From the NCBI GenBank assembly GCA_023898765.1, contig CP060238.1, positions 1,054,001-1,118,000 on the forward strand: DNA of 64,000 nt, written 5' to 3'. Source of the DNA: Rhodospirillales bacterium (GTDB taxonomy: Bacteria > Pseudomonadota > Alphaproteobacteria > Micavibrionales > Micavibrionaceae). The notes beneath the pieces are model-generated. The model saw only the letters and a list, made by a program, of their open reading frames with translations. It made no database searches and was not told the DNA's origin. Shown here piece by piece: positions 17,371-25,300 of this stretch (position 1 is its first letter; each line of letters begins with the position of its first letter). The translations under genes and the position numbers were made by a program.

Positions 17371-17856
17371 TTAGGCGGAGGTTGATGTCTGGCCACTTTC
17401 GGGTGGTTTTTTTGTGCCGTCTTCCCGTGGATTCGTCCCGGTGTTTTCCGGTTTGGCCATAAGGCCTGCGGCGATTTCACGGTTGATATTAATCAGCACA
17501 TCCAGTTTGTTCTTTTCCGGATTGGCCATGATTTCAGTTTCCCGTTTAAACACAAAATTGGCAAGATTTACAATATTGGAGCGCAGGTCGTTGGGGCGGT
17601 CTTTGTCCGGATTTTCAAGGGCCGTATCGTAAAACATCATCCATATCTGACGGTTGTAGCGCAGCGTTTCTTCCAGAAGGTCGCTGTTTACATTGTCCCA
17701 GTCGTTTTGGAGGTCTTGCAGAAATTTAGCGGATTTCAAAAGGACGCGCGCTTCCAGTTCGCGTTGATCCGGCGTGTGTTTTTGAGCGTTGTCTCCATAT
17801 GCGCCCGCAGCGGCGGCATAGGGATTGTTCGGCTGTGTGGGCTTACTTGGCGACAT
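17371..17856 (-). CDS. flaF: FlaF, flagellin synthesis regulator
   Basis: FlaF promotes flagellin synthesis and assembly in Alphaproteobacteria and is the partner of FlbT. The motif NPYAAAAGAYG near the N-terminus and the helical segment RELEARVLLKSAKFLQDLQ are typical, and the ~161-residue length is slightly above the family norm because of a polar Pro/Lys/Thr tail. The start at ATG 17856 follows GGAG by 10 nt and overlaps flbT; the earlier in-frame TTG is less likely. The order flagellin-flbT-flaF on one strand is the usual arrangement. Confidence 0.88.
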   Translation of the reverse strand: MSPSKPTQPNNPYAAAAGAYGDNAQKHTPDQRELEARVLLKSAKFLQDLQNDWDNVNSDLLEETLRYNRQIWMMFYDTALENPDKDRPNDLRSNIVNLANFVFKRETEIMANPEKNKLDVLININREIAAGLMAKPENTGTNPREDGTKKPPESGQTSTSA

Positions 17857-18232
17857 TTTCAAGCAGCTCCTTTTCCAGTTTGATCAGTTCTCTGGCTTCT
17901 TTCATAGCCTTATAATAGGCGCCATCCATAATTTTTTCATTGATAATGAGGAACATGAAAGAGGCTTGAGGCGCGGCGTGCTGTATTTCCCTGGCCAGTT
18001 CAAAATATTTATTGTGGTATTCTCTGGAATCGTTCGCCATATACATGCACTGGATCATAAAATAAATTTTTTTGCAGGGCGTGTCGGCTTCTTCTTCCTG
18101 CATGACGTCTTTTTCACGCAGGATAGGAGATTCTCCGGAAATATGAAGACGGGTGCGCTGCGTGTCGTTTGTAATGACGGCGTCGCCAATGAGTATTTTT
18201 TCGCCTGGTTTGAGATCGATAACAAGTCCCAT
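17843..18232 (-). CDS. flbT: FlbT, flagellin mRNA regulator
   Basis: FlbT controls flagellin production after transcription; in Caulobacter it binds the flagellin mRNA leader and promotes its decay until the hook is finished. The 129-residue protein starts MGLVIDLKPGEKILIG, has the TRLHISGESPILREKD strand region and a C-terminal helix, matching FlbT. A strong ribosome site GGAGGAAG precedes the ATG. Its leader contains a 10-bp stem hairpin at 18267-18294. It lies directly downstream of the flagellin gene but past that gene's terminator. Confidence 0.92.
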   Translation of the reverse strand: MGLVIDLKPGEKILIGDAVITNDTQRTRLHISGESPILREKDVMQEEEADTPCKKIYFMIQCMYMANDSREYHNKYFELAREIQHAAPQASFMFLIINEKIMDGAYYKAMKEARELIKLEKELLENVAK

Positions 18233-18266
18233 GGGATTTCTTCCTCCTTTTAAGTTTTAGGATTTC

Positions 18267-18294
18267 TTCCTGTAGTTTCAGGATACTACAGGAA
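18267..18294 (-). promoter_or_regulatory. Hairpin in flbT leader
   Basis: TTCCTGTAGT and ACTACAGGAA are exact complements around an 8-nt loop (18277-18284). The hairpin sits about 35 nt before flbT and about 50 nt past the flagellin terminator. It has no T-run, so it is more likely an RNA structure or operator for flbT than a terminator. Confidence 0.45.
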
Positions 18295-18340
18295 AGCTGA
18301 TAAAAAGTTAAGGAAGACAATCTGTTTTTAAAGAAAAAAG

Positions 18341-18379
18341 CATAAAAAAAGAGCCGGCGATTTCTTCGCCGGCTCTTTG
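18341..18379 (-). terminator. Flagellin gene terminator
   Basis: A perfect 13-bp stem (AAAGAGCCGGCGA at 18348-18360 with its complement at 18366-18378) around a 5-nt loop, followed on the minus strand by a T-run. It is a textbook intrinsic terminator about 40 nt after the flagellin stop. Confidence 0.92.
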
Positions 18380-18419
18380 GTATATCCTGCCGCCCCTCTG
18401 AAGCGGATTGTTCTTCGTT

Positions 18420-20117
18420 CTAGAACAACCGGAGGACGGATTGCTGAGACTGAGCAGCCAGAGACAGGGAGGTAACACCCAATTGCTGACGCGTTTGCAG
18501 GGCCAGCAGGTTTGCACCTTCCTCGTTCTGATCGGCGACCGTCAGGTCGTCTGCACCAGCTCTCAGTGTGTTGATCGTGTTTTGTGTAAAGTCACGACGG
18601 GTCTGGATAATGGACAGGTTGTTGGCCAGTGTCGATCCAAAGCCCCGAACAGATTCCAAGGCAGTCCGTGCCTGGGAAGAGTTCAGTTCAATATCCGAAA
18701 GACTCCGGAAAGAGGCTTCCGTCAAACCAAGACCGTCTGCCGTAAAGTTCACACCTCTCGTTATAAGAGAACTTGTATTGTCCTCGTTAAAGAAGGTGGT
18801 CAGATTGTCTTTGTTCAAGAGGTTAACACCACGATATTGAGCGTCAGCAACCAGCGAATCAATTTGGTCGCGCAACGTATTATAGTCGGCAGCCAGATTG
18901 TCCAAGGCAGCTGTTGAACTGTTGAAAGAGAACACGCGCTCTTCCGGAACACCGGCAGCAACCGTGATCGGGTCCAGCGTACCGGCCGGATCGCCCAGTC
19001 CGATATCAAAGCTGGCAGCACCGACGGCACCGAGTGTGATGCCGGCACTGTTCACTTCGTCAGAGATAGACGTCAGGGTGAACTGTCCCGTGTTGCTGTC
19101 AAAGCCCGCTTCCAGGTAGAGTTTCAGGTTTGCATCCTGATTGACAAGGTCAACAAGATCCTGGAAGGATGATGTGGCCGTCAATGTCAGAGTCTGGTTG
19201 AAGTTACCGCCGTCACGGTTGACCTGAATGTCAATCGTGTCGCCGACCGCAAAGCCCGTGATAACCGTGTTTCCGTCAACATCCTGGAATGTTGCGCCTG
19301 CAATGGCATCACCGGCCTCAACGATATCTCCGCTATTTTCATAGAGGGAAATCGAGGTCAGCGTGTTACCGGCAACGATCGTTGCGGCAGCCCGTGTCGC
19401 GGCCCCGGCGTTGTCAACACTTTCAATTTCGAAGTAGTCACCAAGACCAAGTGCCGTGAAACCGGCATTTGTAAGTTCAGTACCACTACCGACGAAACTG
19501 TCAACAATACGGAAAGATCTTCCGCCAGAGCTTTCGATCGAGATGAAGCCCTCATCCGTTACGCTGGCAACGATTTCACCGTTCCGGTTATCAGCAAACT
19601 GGTCCGTGATTCTGGCTGTCAGCGCGTAGGCGGTATCTCCGGCGGCCACTGTAATCGTTTCAGCGATTTGCAGACCGTCATCATCTGTTGTAATGACCTG
19701 GAACTGGTCACCGGCAGCGATACCGGCGGCAGCAAACGTACCGGCCGTAATATCGGAGGTACTCAGGTCAACTTCACCAATTGCACGGGCTTCCCCTTCT
19801 GAAGCAGCCAGTTCATCACGAGCGGAACTCACGATGGATTGTGCCTGCTCAACAAGGTTGGTCAGTGCGGTAACCCCTTTGTCAGCTTCCTCAATTGTCC
19901 GGATAGACTGGCCAATACCGTCCAGAAGACGGGAGAGGTCGCTTGCCCGGTTATTCAGGGATTGCGCTGTAAAGAAGTTCTGTGGATTGTCCAAAGCAGA
20001 GTTGACTTTAAGACCCGTTGCCAGACGCAGTTGCGTCGTGTCAATGTTTCTCTGTGTGTTCTGCAGTGAAAGTAGGTTGTTCCGCAAGGCTGCGGATAAG
20101 ACGACATCAGAAGACAT
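18420..20117 (-). CDS. fliC: Flagellin
   Basis: Major filament subunit, exported through the gate. The 565-residue protein has the conserved D0/D1 N-terminus (ALRNNLLSLQNTQRNI, TGLKVNSALDNPQNFFTA) and C-terminus (TRRDFTQNTINTLRAGADDL, ending SQQSVLRLF). The ~300-residue centre is beta-rich and variable, making it longer than the ~270-400 residues common in this class. The start at 20117 follows GGAGAAG. A CtrA-box promoter at 20194-20223 gives a leader of about 70 nt with a CCCAA/TTGGG hairpin, the kind of leader FlbT acts on elsewhere. Only one flagellin is in the window. The downstream operon may modify it. Confidence 0.97.
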   Translation of the reverse strand: MSSDVVLSAALRNNLLSLQNTQRNIDTTQLRLATGLKVNSALDNPQNFFTAQSLNNRASDLSRLLDGIGQSIRTIEEADKGVTALTNLVEQAQSIVSSARDELAASEGEARAIGEVDLSTSDITAGTFAAAGIAAGDQFQVITTDDDGLQIAETITVAAGDTAYALTARITDQFADNRNGEIVASVTDEGFISIESSGGRSFRIVDSFVGSGTELTNAGFTALGLGDYFEIESVDNAGAATRAAATIVAGNTLTSISLYENSGDIVEAGDAIAGATFQDVDGNTVITGFAVGDTIDIQVNRDGGNFNQTLTLTATSSFQDLVDLVNQDANLKLYLEAGFDSNTGQFTLTSISDEVNSAGITLGAVGAASFDIGLGDPAGTLDPITVAAGVPEERVFSFNSSTAALDNLAADYNTLRDQIDSLVADAQYRGVNLLNKDNLTTFFNEDNTSSLITRGVNFTADGLGLTEASFRSLSDIELNSSQARTALESVRGFGSTLANNLSIIQTRRDFTQNTINTLRAGADDLTVADQNEEGANLLALQTRQQLGVTSLSLAAQSQQSVLRLF

Positions 20118-20193
20118 AATGCTTCTCCTTTCCTAGGTTTTTTTAGTGTTTGCATACTGCAATCCTCCCAATACTTGGGGGGACACTCTCAAT

Positions 20194-20223
20194 AGTATAA
20201 CACAAATATTAAGGGGGCGTTAA
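20194..20223 (-). promoter_or_regulatory. CtrA-type flagellin promoter
   Basis: On the minus strand TTAACGCCCCCTTAA is an exact TTAA-N7-TTAA CtrA box (20209-20223). Its 5' TTAACG serves as -35, 18 nt from a TATACT -10 (20194-20199). CtrA-activated promoters of this class have the box over the -35. Transcription would start near 20187, about 70 nt before the flagellin ATG. Confidence 0.72.
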
Positions 20224-20298
20224 CACCAAAAAGTCAAGTTTTTGCAAATAGTTAACAGGTGTATTCCCCGCAAGAAGGAATCGAAAAAAACCTGCTTA

Positions 20299-21912
20299 CT
20301 ATTTGAAAAACAAGGATTTTTCTATTTTTTCAAAGGGCAGGCAGGGGGACTTTATCTCGCTTTCGCGGCAGCATAAAAATTGGTACATGCCGATAAAAAG
20401 GCCGGAATATTCTTTTTCCAGGGCTTGCCAGTTTGAAAGATTCGCCATTTGAGGGTCCTCCGGGTATGTCTTCTTGTAAAGGCGGGTTATTTTGGGGGTG
20501 TTTGTGCTGAATCCGAGGAAGGACAGTCCCAGTTTTTTGAGGGTTTCCGACAGTTCCGGAAGGGTGTAATTCTTCTCCTGCACATGAAACACGAGGTCGC
20601 GGCATTCGGACAGGGTGTAAAAATCCCGCCGCGCCGATACGGCTTTTGCCGGATGGGTGTCGGGGAGGGCAAAAATATCCTGCCGGAAGGCGCGTATTCC
20701 TTCCGTTGTCGCCGGGTAGCCCTTTTCCGCGGCATATTTCCGGGCGGCCTGAACGCTTTCGCGGGCGGCAAGGCTGTAAAGGCCGATATTCATGCGCCCG
20801 CCGGGGGACAGCCGCCGTATCAGGTGTTTCCAGCCCTCTTCGGGATTTTGCATGTGATGCAGGACGCCGGAGCATTCAATTATATCGAATGTCTTTTCAA
20901 TCTGGTCCAGATCCAGAATGTCGCAATGCATAAATTCCAGATTGTCTGCGCCATATTCGCCGGCTTTCTTTTTGGCGTAGGCCAGCGAAGCGAGGCTTAG
21001 GTCAATCGCGGTAAAATGAATATCCGGAAACATAAGCGCTGCCTGCAGGGCCGGGCGGCCTGTTCCGCATCCGGCGATCAGCCAGGTTCCTTCAATCCCT
21101 TTTTGGGGGGAAGGGGGCAGGTCAACGCTTTGCCATCTGGGGTATGGATTTTCTTCATACATGGCGCGGACTTTTTCGGATGTTTTGTCTTTTATATGTC
21201 CGATAGAAGGGATGTCTGGCGGGGGGTCCGTTTCATCGGGCGCACGGTAACAATGCAAGAGGGCCAGATGAAGCGGCGTGCGGCCGGCCTTTTGCAGGTC
21301 TTCTATGATTTGTTTTTCTTCTTCCGTTTCATCGAAAAGATATTCGTTGAAAAAGCAATGGGCGCTCAAAGCGGACAGGGCGGGCAGATGCTTGGTCTTG
21401 AGAATCTCTCCTTTTTGATACCACCCCAGAAAAAGACGCCGCAAGTTTTTGAAAATATTCTCGATTTTCCGATTTGGAAGCGTCAGTTTTTTGAGCCCCT
21501 CAAGAAGAAATTCATCCTGAAGAGAGCTTTGGAGATTGCGCCATAGCACTGAATCCGGCGCCATGTCTTCAGAAATATTCATTAAAGCCTGATGAAGGGG
21601 ATCTTTTTGCAAAAAGGCGATCCACAGCCCCGCAAATTTTTGATGGTCGAGGGCTTTGCTTTTCAGGCAGGCAAGCAAAACACGTTTCAAATCAGGGTGA
21701 AAGCTGCTGTTCTTAATCTCCGGAGCGAATTGCGACAGGCGCAATTTATAAAGATCGTTATCAGGCGCGCGCAGGATACAATCGCAACAGATATTAAAAG
21801 CCTGTTCGTATTTCTCCGCCTTATAGGCCGCGACCATGGCTTGCTCAAGAAGGGGCAAAGGCGGAAGGTCTTTTTGTCCAGCCCGCCGCTGTTTTCTGTT
21901 TTTTGGGCTCAT
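20299..21912 (-). CDS. Class I SAM methyltransferase with helical N-terminus
   Basis: Predicted methyltransferase of 537 residues. The first ~230 residues are helical and TPR-like (LLEQAMVAAYKAEKYEQAF). A motif MYEENPYPRW (about 255-264) precedes the catalytic domain, which has SAM motif I WLIAGCGTGRPALQ (about 279-292), the acidic strand end AIDLS and motif IV/V ECSGVLHHMQNPEEGW. It is a clear paralogue of the product of 23450-25237, with nearly the same GCGTG and ECSGVLHHM blocks. Its ATG overlaps the upstream sulfotransferase stop (ATGA), so the two are translationally coupled. The substrate is unknown; its place next to flagellin suggests a flagellar or envelope target, which is inference. 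Confidence 0.75.
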   Translation of the reverse strand: MSPKNRKQRRAGQKDLPPLPLLEQAMVAAYKAEKYEQAFNICCDCILRAPDNDLYKLRLSQFAPEIKNSSFHPDLKRVLLACLKSKALDHQKFAGLWIAFLQKDPLHQALMNISEDMAPDSVLWRNLQSSLQDEFLLEGLKKLTLPNRKIENIFKNLRRLFLGWYQKGEILKTKHLPALSALSAHCFFNEYLFDETEEEKQIIEDLQKAGRTPLHLALLHCYRAPDETDPPPDIPSIGHIKDKTSEKVRAMYEENPYPRWQSVDLPPSPQKGIEGTWLIAGCGTGRPALQAALMFPDIHFTAIDLSLASLAYAKKKAGEYGADNLEFMHCDILDLDQIEKTFDIIECSGVLHHMQNPEEGWKHLIRRLSPGGRMNIGLYSLAARESVQAARKYAAEKGYPATTEGIRAFRQDIFALPDTHPAKAVSARRDFYTLSECRDLVFHVQEKNYTLPELSETLKKLGLSFLGFSTNTPKITRLYKKTYPEDPQMANLSNWQALEKEYSGLFIGMYQFLCCRESEIKSPCLPFEKIEKSLFFK

Positions 21913-23453
21913 GCGCTTTTTTGGTCTTTCAGAAAAGCCTGCGCGTCTTCGGGCGCATCTTCCCCCAGCGCTTCAATCAGGGGGATGAGATGTTTTCCAA
22001 AGCGTTTCCAGCGTCCGACGGACCCGGTATATACAGGCTGGCGGACCTGCATAACGCTGGCGGTCGCGACGGCTTTTTTCGTTTTATAAAATTCCAGGCA
22101 GGCATCGTCCCAGGGCATGCCCAAAAACGCAATTATTCGCCGGGCCTCTTTTTCCGTGTCGGCAACAATATCTTCATAGGCCACGTCCAGCAGGCTTTCT
22201 CCGAGCACGTCTTTCCAGTGGCGCATCAGGGCGGTGTGGTCGCGGTAATGCTGTGCGAGTTCTTCCATATCGTAAGTGAAGGGCTGCGTCATATCCGTGA
22301 AATTGATGCTGAGGCAGGAAAAGAGGCAATCCATGGGGTGGCGGTGAATGTGGATGAATTTGGCGTTCGGGAAGGCAATCTTGAGAAAACCCGCCGTAAA
22401 ACGGTTTCCGATGGCTTTGTTCACGATGCGCTTTGCTCCGCCGGTTTTGTCCCGGATATAGCCTTCATATTGCTTGGCGATAGCTTCCGGCGTAAGCATC
22501 TGTTTGGTTGGACTGGCCCGTAGCGGGTATTTTTCTCCGTTCACCGGCGGCAGGCTGGAGTAGTTTTCGATCAGGAAGAACAAAAACATATCTTCCCCGA
22601 TGCCGATAATATCGGGATGGGCATGAAGGATTTGCTCCAAAAGCGTGGTGCCGCTGCGCGGGAGGCCGAGAATAAAAACGGGCGCGTCGGACGGGCATCC
22701 CTTTATGCCGGAACTTTGGACAAACTCTTTTGAGAAATAAAGCTGGAGTCTCTTTATATATTCGTGCGTGTTATCACTGTTGAAGGAGAAGGTTTTCCGT
22801 TTGTGGCGGCAGGCTTGGGTCAGGTGGTCAAAGGCTGCGTCATCCTCTCCTGTGTCCTTGCAGGCTTTGAAAAGGGCGAAATGCAGGTAGGACAGTTCCA
22901 GATCGTCCTGCGTTTTTGAAACCAGACGTTCCAGTGTTTTGAAAACAGGATCGCCTGCATTTTCAGGCCTGTGTAAAAAACAAGTGTACATATAAAGATG
23001 TTCGGCATTTTCGGGGGCCAGTTCCCGGGCCTTCAGGATGGCTTCTTTGGCTTTTTCCCTGTTCCCGAGAGACAGGTAAGCGCGGCTCAATTCGGCAAAT
23101 CCGCCGGCATTCGGGGTGGTTTCCAGCCCTTTTTCCAGAGAGATAACGGCCTCTTTATAATTTCCTTTTTTGGAGAGAACCTGACCGATAGAGATATCCA
23201 GCGCCGTATTGTCCGGCAAATTCTTTTTCAAAAGCCGGTAAAGCGCGAGGGCGTTGGCGAAATCTCCTTTCAGGTTGCAGGAAGCCGCCTTGAGTTCGAG
23301 CGCGGGGACATTGCCGGGCGTTTGCCGGAGAATTTCTTCGATGAGGGGGTCGGCTTTATTTGGCGCTTTTTCTTCTATGAAGGTTTTGGCCTGCTCGTAC
23401 AGCGTTTCCGGGGTGTTTTGATCCGGCTGGAGAAGGAAGGGGGCGGCTTTCAT
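21909..23453 (-). CDS. TPR-sulfotransferase fusion protein
   Basis: Two-part protein of 514 residues. Residues about 15-225 hold TPR repeats (for example AYLSLGNREKAKEAILKARE, about 125-144). Residues about 255-500 are a PAPS-dependent sulfotransferase domain, with the 5'-phosphosulfate loop LPRSGTTLLEQIL (about 264-276) and the 3'-phosphate site HRHPMDCLFS (about 370-379), both intact. Such enzymes move sulfate from PAPS to sugar or tyrosine hydroxyls. The ATG overlaps the stop of the upstream methyltransferase, and its stop overlaps the ATG of the next, giving a tightly coupled trio. TPR-bearing flagellin-modifying enzymes are known (FlmG in Caulobacter), but the substrate here is unproven. 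Confidence 0.8.
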   Translation of the reverse strand: MKAAPFLLQPDQNTPETLYEQAKTFIEEKAPNKADPLIEEILRQTPGNVPALELKAASCNLKGDFANALALYRLLKKNLPDNTALDISIGQVLSKKGNYKEAVISLEKGLETTPNAGGFAELSRAYLSLGNREKAKEAILKARELAPENAEHLYMYTCFLHRPENAGDPVFKTLERLVSKTQDDLELSYLHFALFKACKDTGEDDAAFDHLTQACRHKRKTFSFNSDNTHEYIKRLQLYFSKEFVQSSGIKGCPSDAPVFILGLPRSGTTLLEQILHAHPDIIGIGEDMFLFFLIENYSSLPPVNGEKYPLRASPTKQMLTPEAIAKQYEGYIRDKTGGAKRIVNKAIGNRFTAGFLKIAFPNAKFIHIHRHPMDCLFSCLSINFTDMTQPFTYDMEELAQHYRDHTALMRHWKDVLGESLLDVAYEDIVADTEKEARRIIAFLGMPWDDACLEFYKTKKAVATASVMQVRQPVYTGSVGRWKRFGKHLIPLIEALGEDAPEDAQAFLKDQKSA

Positions 23454-25237
23454 GCTTGCCGTCCTATCGTAAAGTGAGGCACGGCGTCAATGTTTTGAAA
23501 GCCGGCGGAAGGGGTGTCGGTTTCCCCTTTCCGGCAGCAGGCGAACTGATACATTTTCTTGAAAAGGTGAGGATGTTTTTCCTCGAATTTTCCCCAGTTA
23601 TCCATGTCGGTCATGCTCTCATCCTCCGGAAAATCCTTTATGTAACTGTTTTGTATTTGTTTCGGCTGTTCCCGAAAGCCCAGAAAAGAAAGCCCCAGCG
23701 CGTCCATTTGTGTTTTTAGTTCGGGCAGGGTGTAGCGCTTTTCCTGAATGTGGAAGACAAGGTCCCGGCAATCCGACAGATTGTAAAAATCCTTATACTC
23801 TGAAATTTCATATAAAGGGTGGTCATAGGGCAGGGCCATGATGTCCTTTCGGAAGCGCCTGATGCCGTGAATGTCGGGCGTATAGTCTTCCTGCGCGATA
23901 TGGCTGCGGGCCTCGACGATCGATTTCCGGCCTGTTTCACTGTAAAGCGCAATGAACATGCGCCCCCCCGGCTTCAGCCTCGTGAGAAGACTGGCCCATC
24001 CGGCTTCGGGGTTTTTCATGTGGTGCAGGACGCCGGAACATTCAATCAGGTCAAACGTGTCCTCCATCTGGTCCAGCTTTAAAATGTCGGCTTGTCCAAA
24101 GGAGATATTTAAAGCCCCCATTTCACGGGCTTTTCGTTTGGCGTAAGACAGGCTTGTCAGGCTCAAATCGACGGCCGTCAGCTTTGCGTTCGGGAAGGCC
24201 AGCGCGATTTGAATGGCGAACCAGCCTGTGCCGCATCCGGCAACGAGGATATCCGCCTCGACCTCGGTGTGAACAAGGGGGGCCGTATCAAAGGAGCGCC
24301 ATTGCGGGTAGGGGTTTTGCTCATACATGGCCTGAACGTCTTGTGAAACGGTGTTTTCAACGGAGGTCAGCGCCGGAATGGTTTTGCGCAGTGCTCTTTC
24401 TGTTAAAGGCTCCGTGACCTGCAGCGTGATGAGATTTCTTAAGGCTTTTGTCTCCGGCGCATCGGTCAGGAAATTGTGCAGGGGGCGGTAGCACCCCAAA
24501 AGGGCAAGAGTCAAAGCGGGCGCGTTTTTACCGGCTTTTGAGGCCAGGGAATCAACTGCCTTTGCTTCTTCTTCCGTTTCAAGAAGCGCATATTCGCGCT
24601 GGTAGGCATATTCGGCCAGCGCGCAGAGGAAAGGGAGGTCTTCGTCTTCCAGAATTTCCTGATTTTCAAGGCTCCAGCGGCGCAGCCATGTCAGCAGGTC
24701 TTCCATGACGGTGTCCGTCATAATCAGCGTGCGCAGGCCCAGAAGGAGAAAGGGGTCGCGCAGGCAGGGGCGCAGGGTTTCCCAATGGACGCGCTTTGCA
24801 AAATCTTCGTATTTTTCTTCTTCCATCAGGGAGGTCAGAGGTTCCTGAAGCGGATCTTCCCAGAATGTGGTGAGCCATGCGCGGAAGAAAGGCTGATGTG
24901 CGATGGTCAGGGAATCCAGGCAGGCGCTCAGGGTTTGCTTCAACAGGGGCGTATAGCCGGCAATTTCAATTTCCGGCACGATAATGCCTGCGCGCTTTTT
25001 ATGAAATTCGTTGTGCGGGTCCCGCGCCAGCAATTCGCAAACAATATCCAGCGCCTGTACGAAGTTCCTTGTCTGGAAACAGTTGTTGAACGCGGTTTCC
25101 AGGTCACAGGAAGGAATGTCGGCAAAAGGGCGCTCTTCCGGGGAGGGCGCATGTGTAGCGGTGGCGGATTTCATGCCCGTCATCATATACATGGCAGAGG
25201 GGAGGGTAAACCGCTTCTTCCCCTTTTCTCCCCACAT
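23450..25237 (-). CDS. Class I SAM methyltransferase, paralogue of 20299-21912
   Basis: First gene of the coupled trio, up to 595 residues. A helical TPR-like N-terminal ~250 residues precedes the motif MYEQNPYPQW and a SAM-binding domain with ILVAGCGTGWFAIQIAL, AVDLSLTSLSYAKRKA and ECSGVLHHMKNPEAGW. The match to the other methyltransferase runs through the whole catalytic half, so the pair arose by duplication. The start is uncertain: ATG at 25237 lies almost on the flgE terminator and has no clear ribosome site; ATG 25192 or 25174 are alternatives. It follows flgE on the same strand, past a terminator, and so probably has a separate promoter I could not identify. Confidence 0.75.
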   Translation of the reverse strand: MWGEKGKKRFTLPSAMYMMTGMKSATATHAPSPEERPFADIPSCDLETAFNNCFQTRNFVQALDIVCELLARDPHNEFHKKRAGIIVPEIEIAGYTPLLKQTLSACLDSLTIAHQPFFRAWLTTFWEDPLQEPLTSLMEEEKYEDFAKRVHWETLRPCLRDPFLLLGLRTLIMTDTVMEDLLTWLRRWSLENQEILEDEDLPFLCALAEYAYQREYALLETEEEAKAVDSLASKAGKNAPALTLALLGCYRPLHNFLTDAPETKALRNLITLQVTEPLTERALRKTIPALTSVENTVSQDVQAMYEQNPYPQWRSFDTAPLVHTEVEADILVAGCGTGWFAIQIALAFPNAKLTAVDLSLTSLSYAKRKAREMGALNISFGQADILKLDQMEDTFDLIECSGVLHHMKNPEAGWASLLTRLKPGGRMFIALYSETGRKSIVEARSHIAQEDYTPDIHGIRRFRKDIMALPYDHPLYEISEYKDFYNLSDCRDLVFHIQEKRYTLPELKTQMDALGLSFLGFREQPKQIQNSYIKDFPEDESMTDMDNWGKFEEKHPHLFKKMYQFACCRKGETDTPSAGFQNIDAVPHFTIGRQA

Positions 25238-25240
25238 AAT

Positions 25241-25272
25241 AAAAAACGCGGCCCGGACGACCGGGCCGCGTT
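25241..25272 (-). terminator. flgE terminator
   Basis: A 12-bp perfect stem (AACGCGGCCCGG at 25245-25256 and CCGGGCCGCGTT at 25261-25272) around a 4-nt loop, with a T-run on the minus strand. It lies 28 nt past the flgE stop and ends the flgI-to-flgE operon. Confidence 0.92.
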
Positions 25273-25300
25273 CTTACCGAGAGCGTTTTGTTACGGTTTT

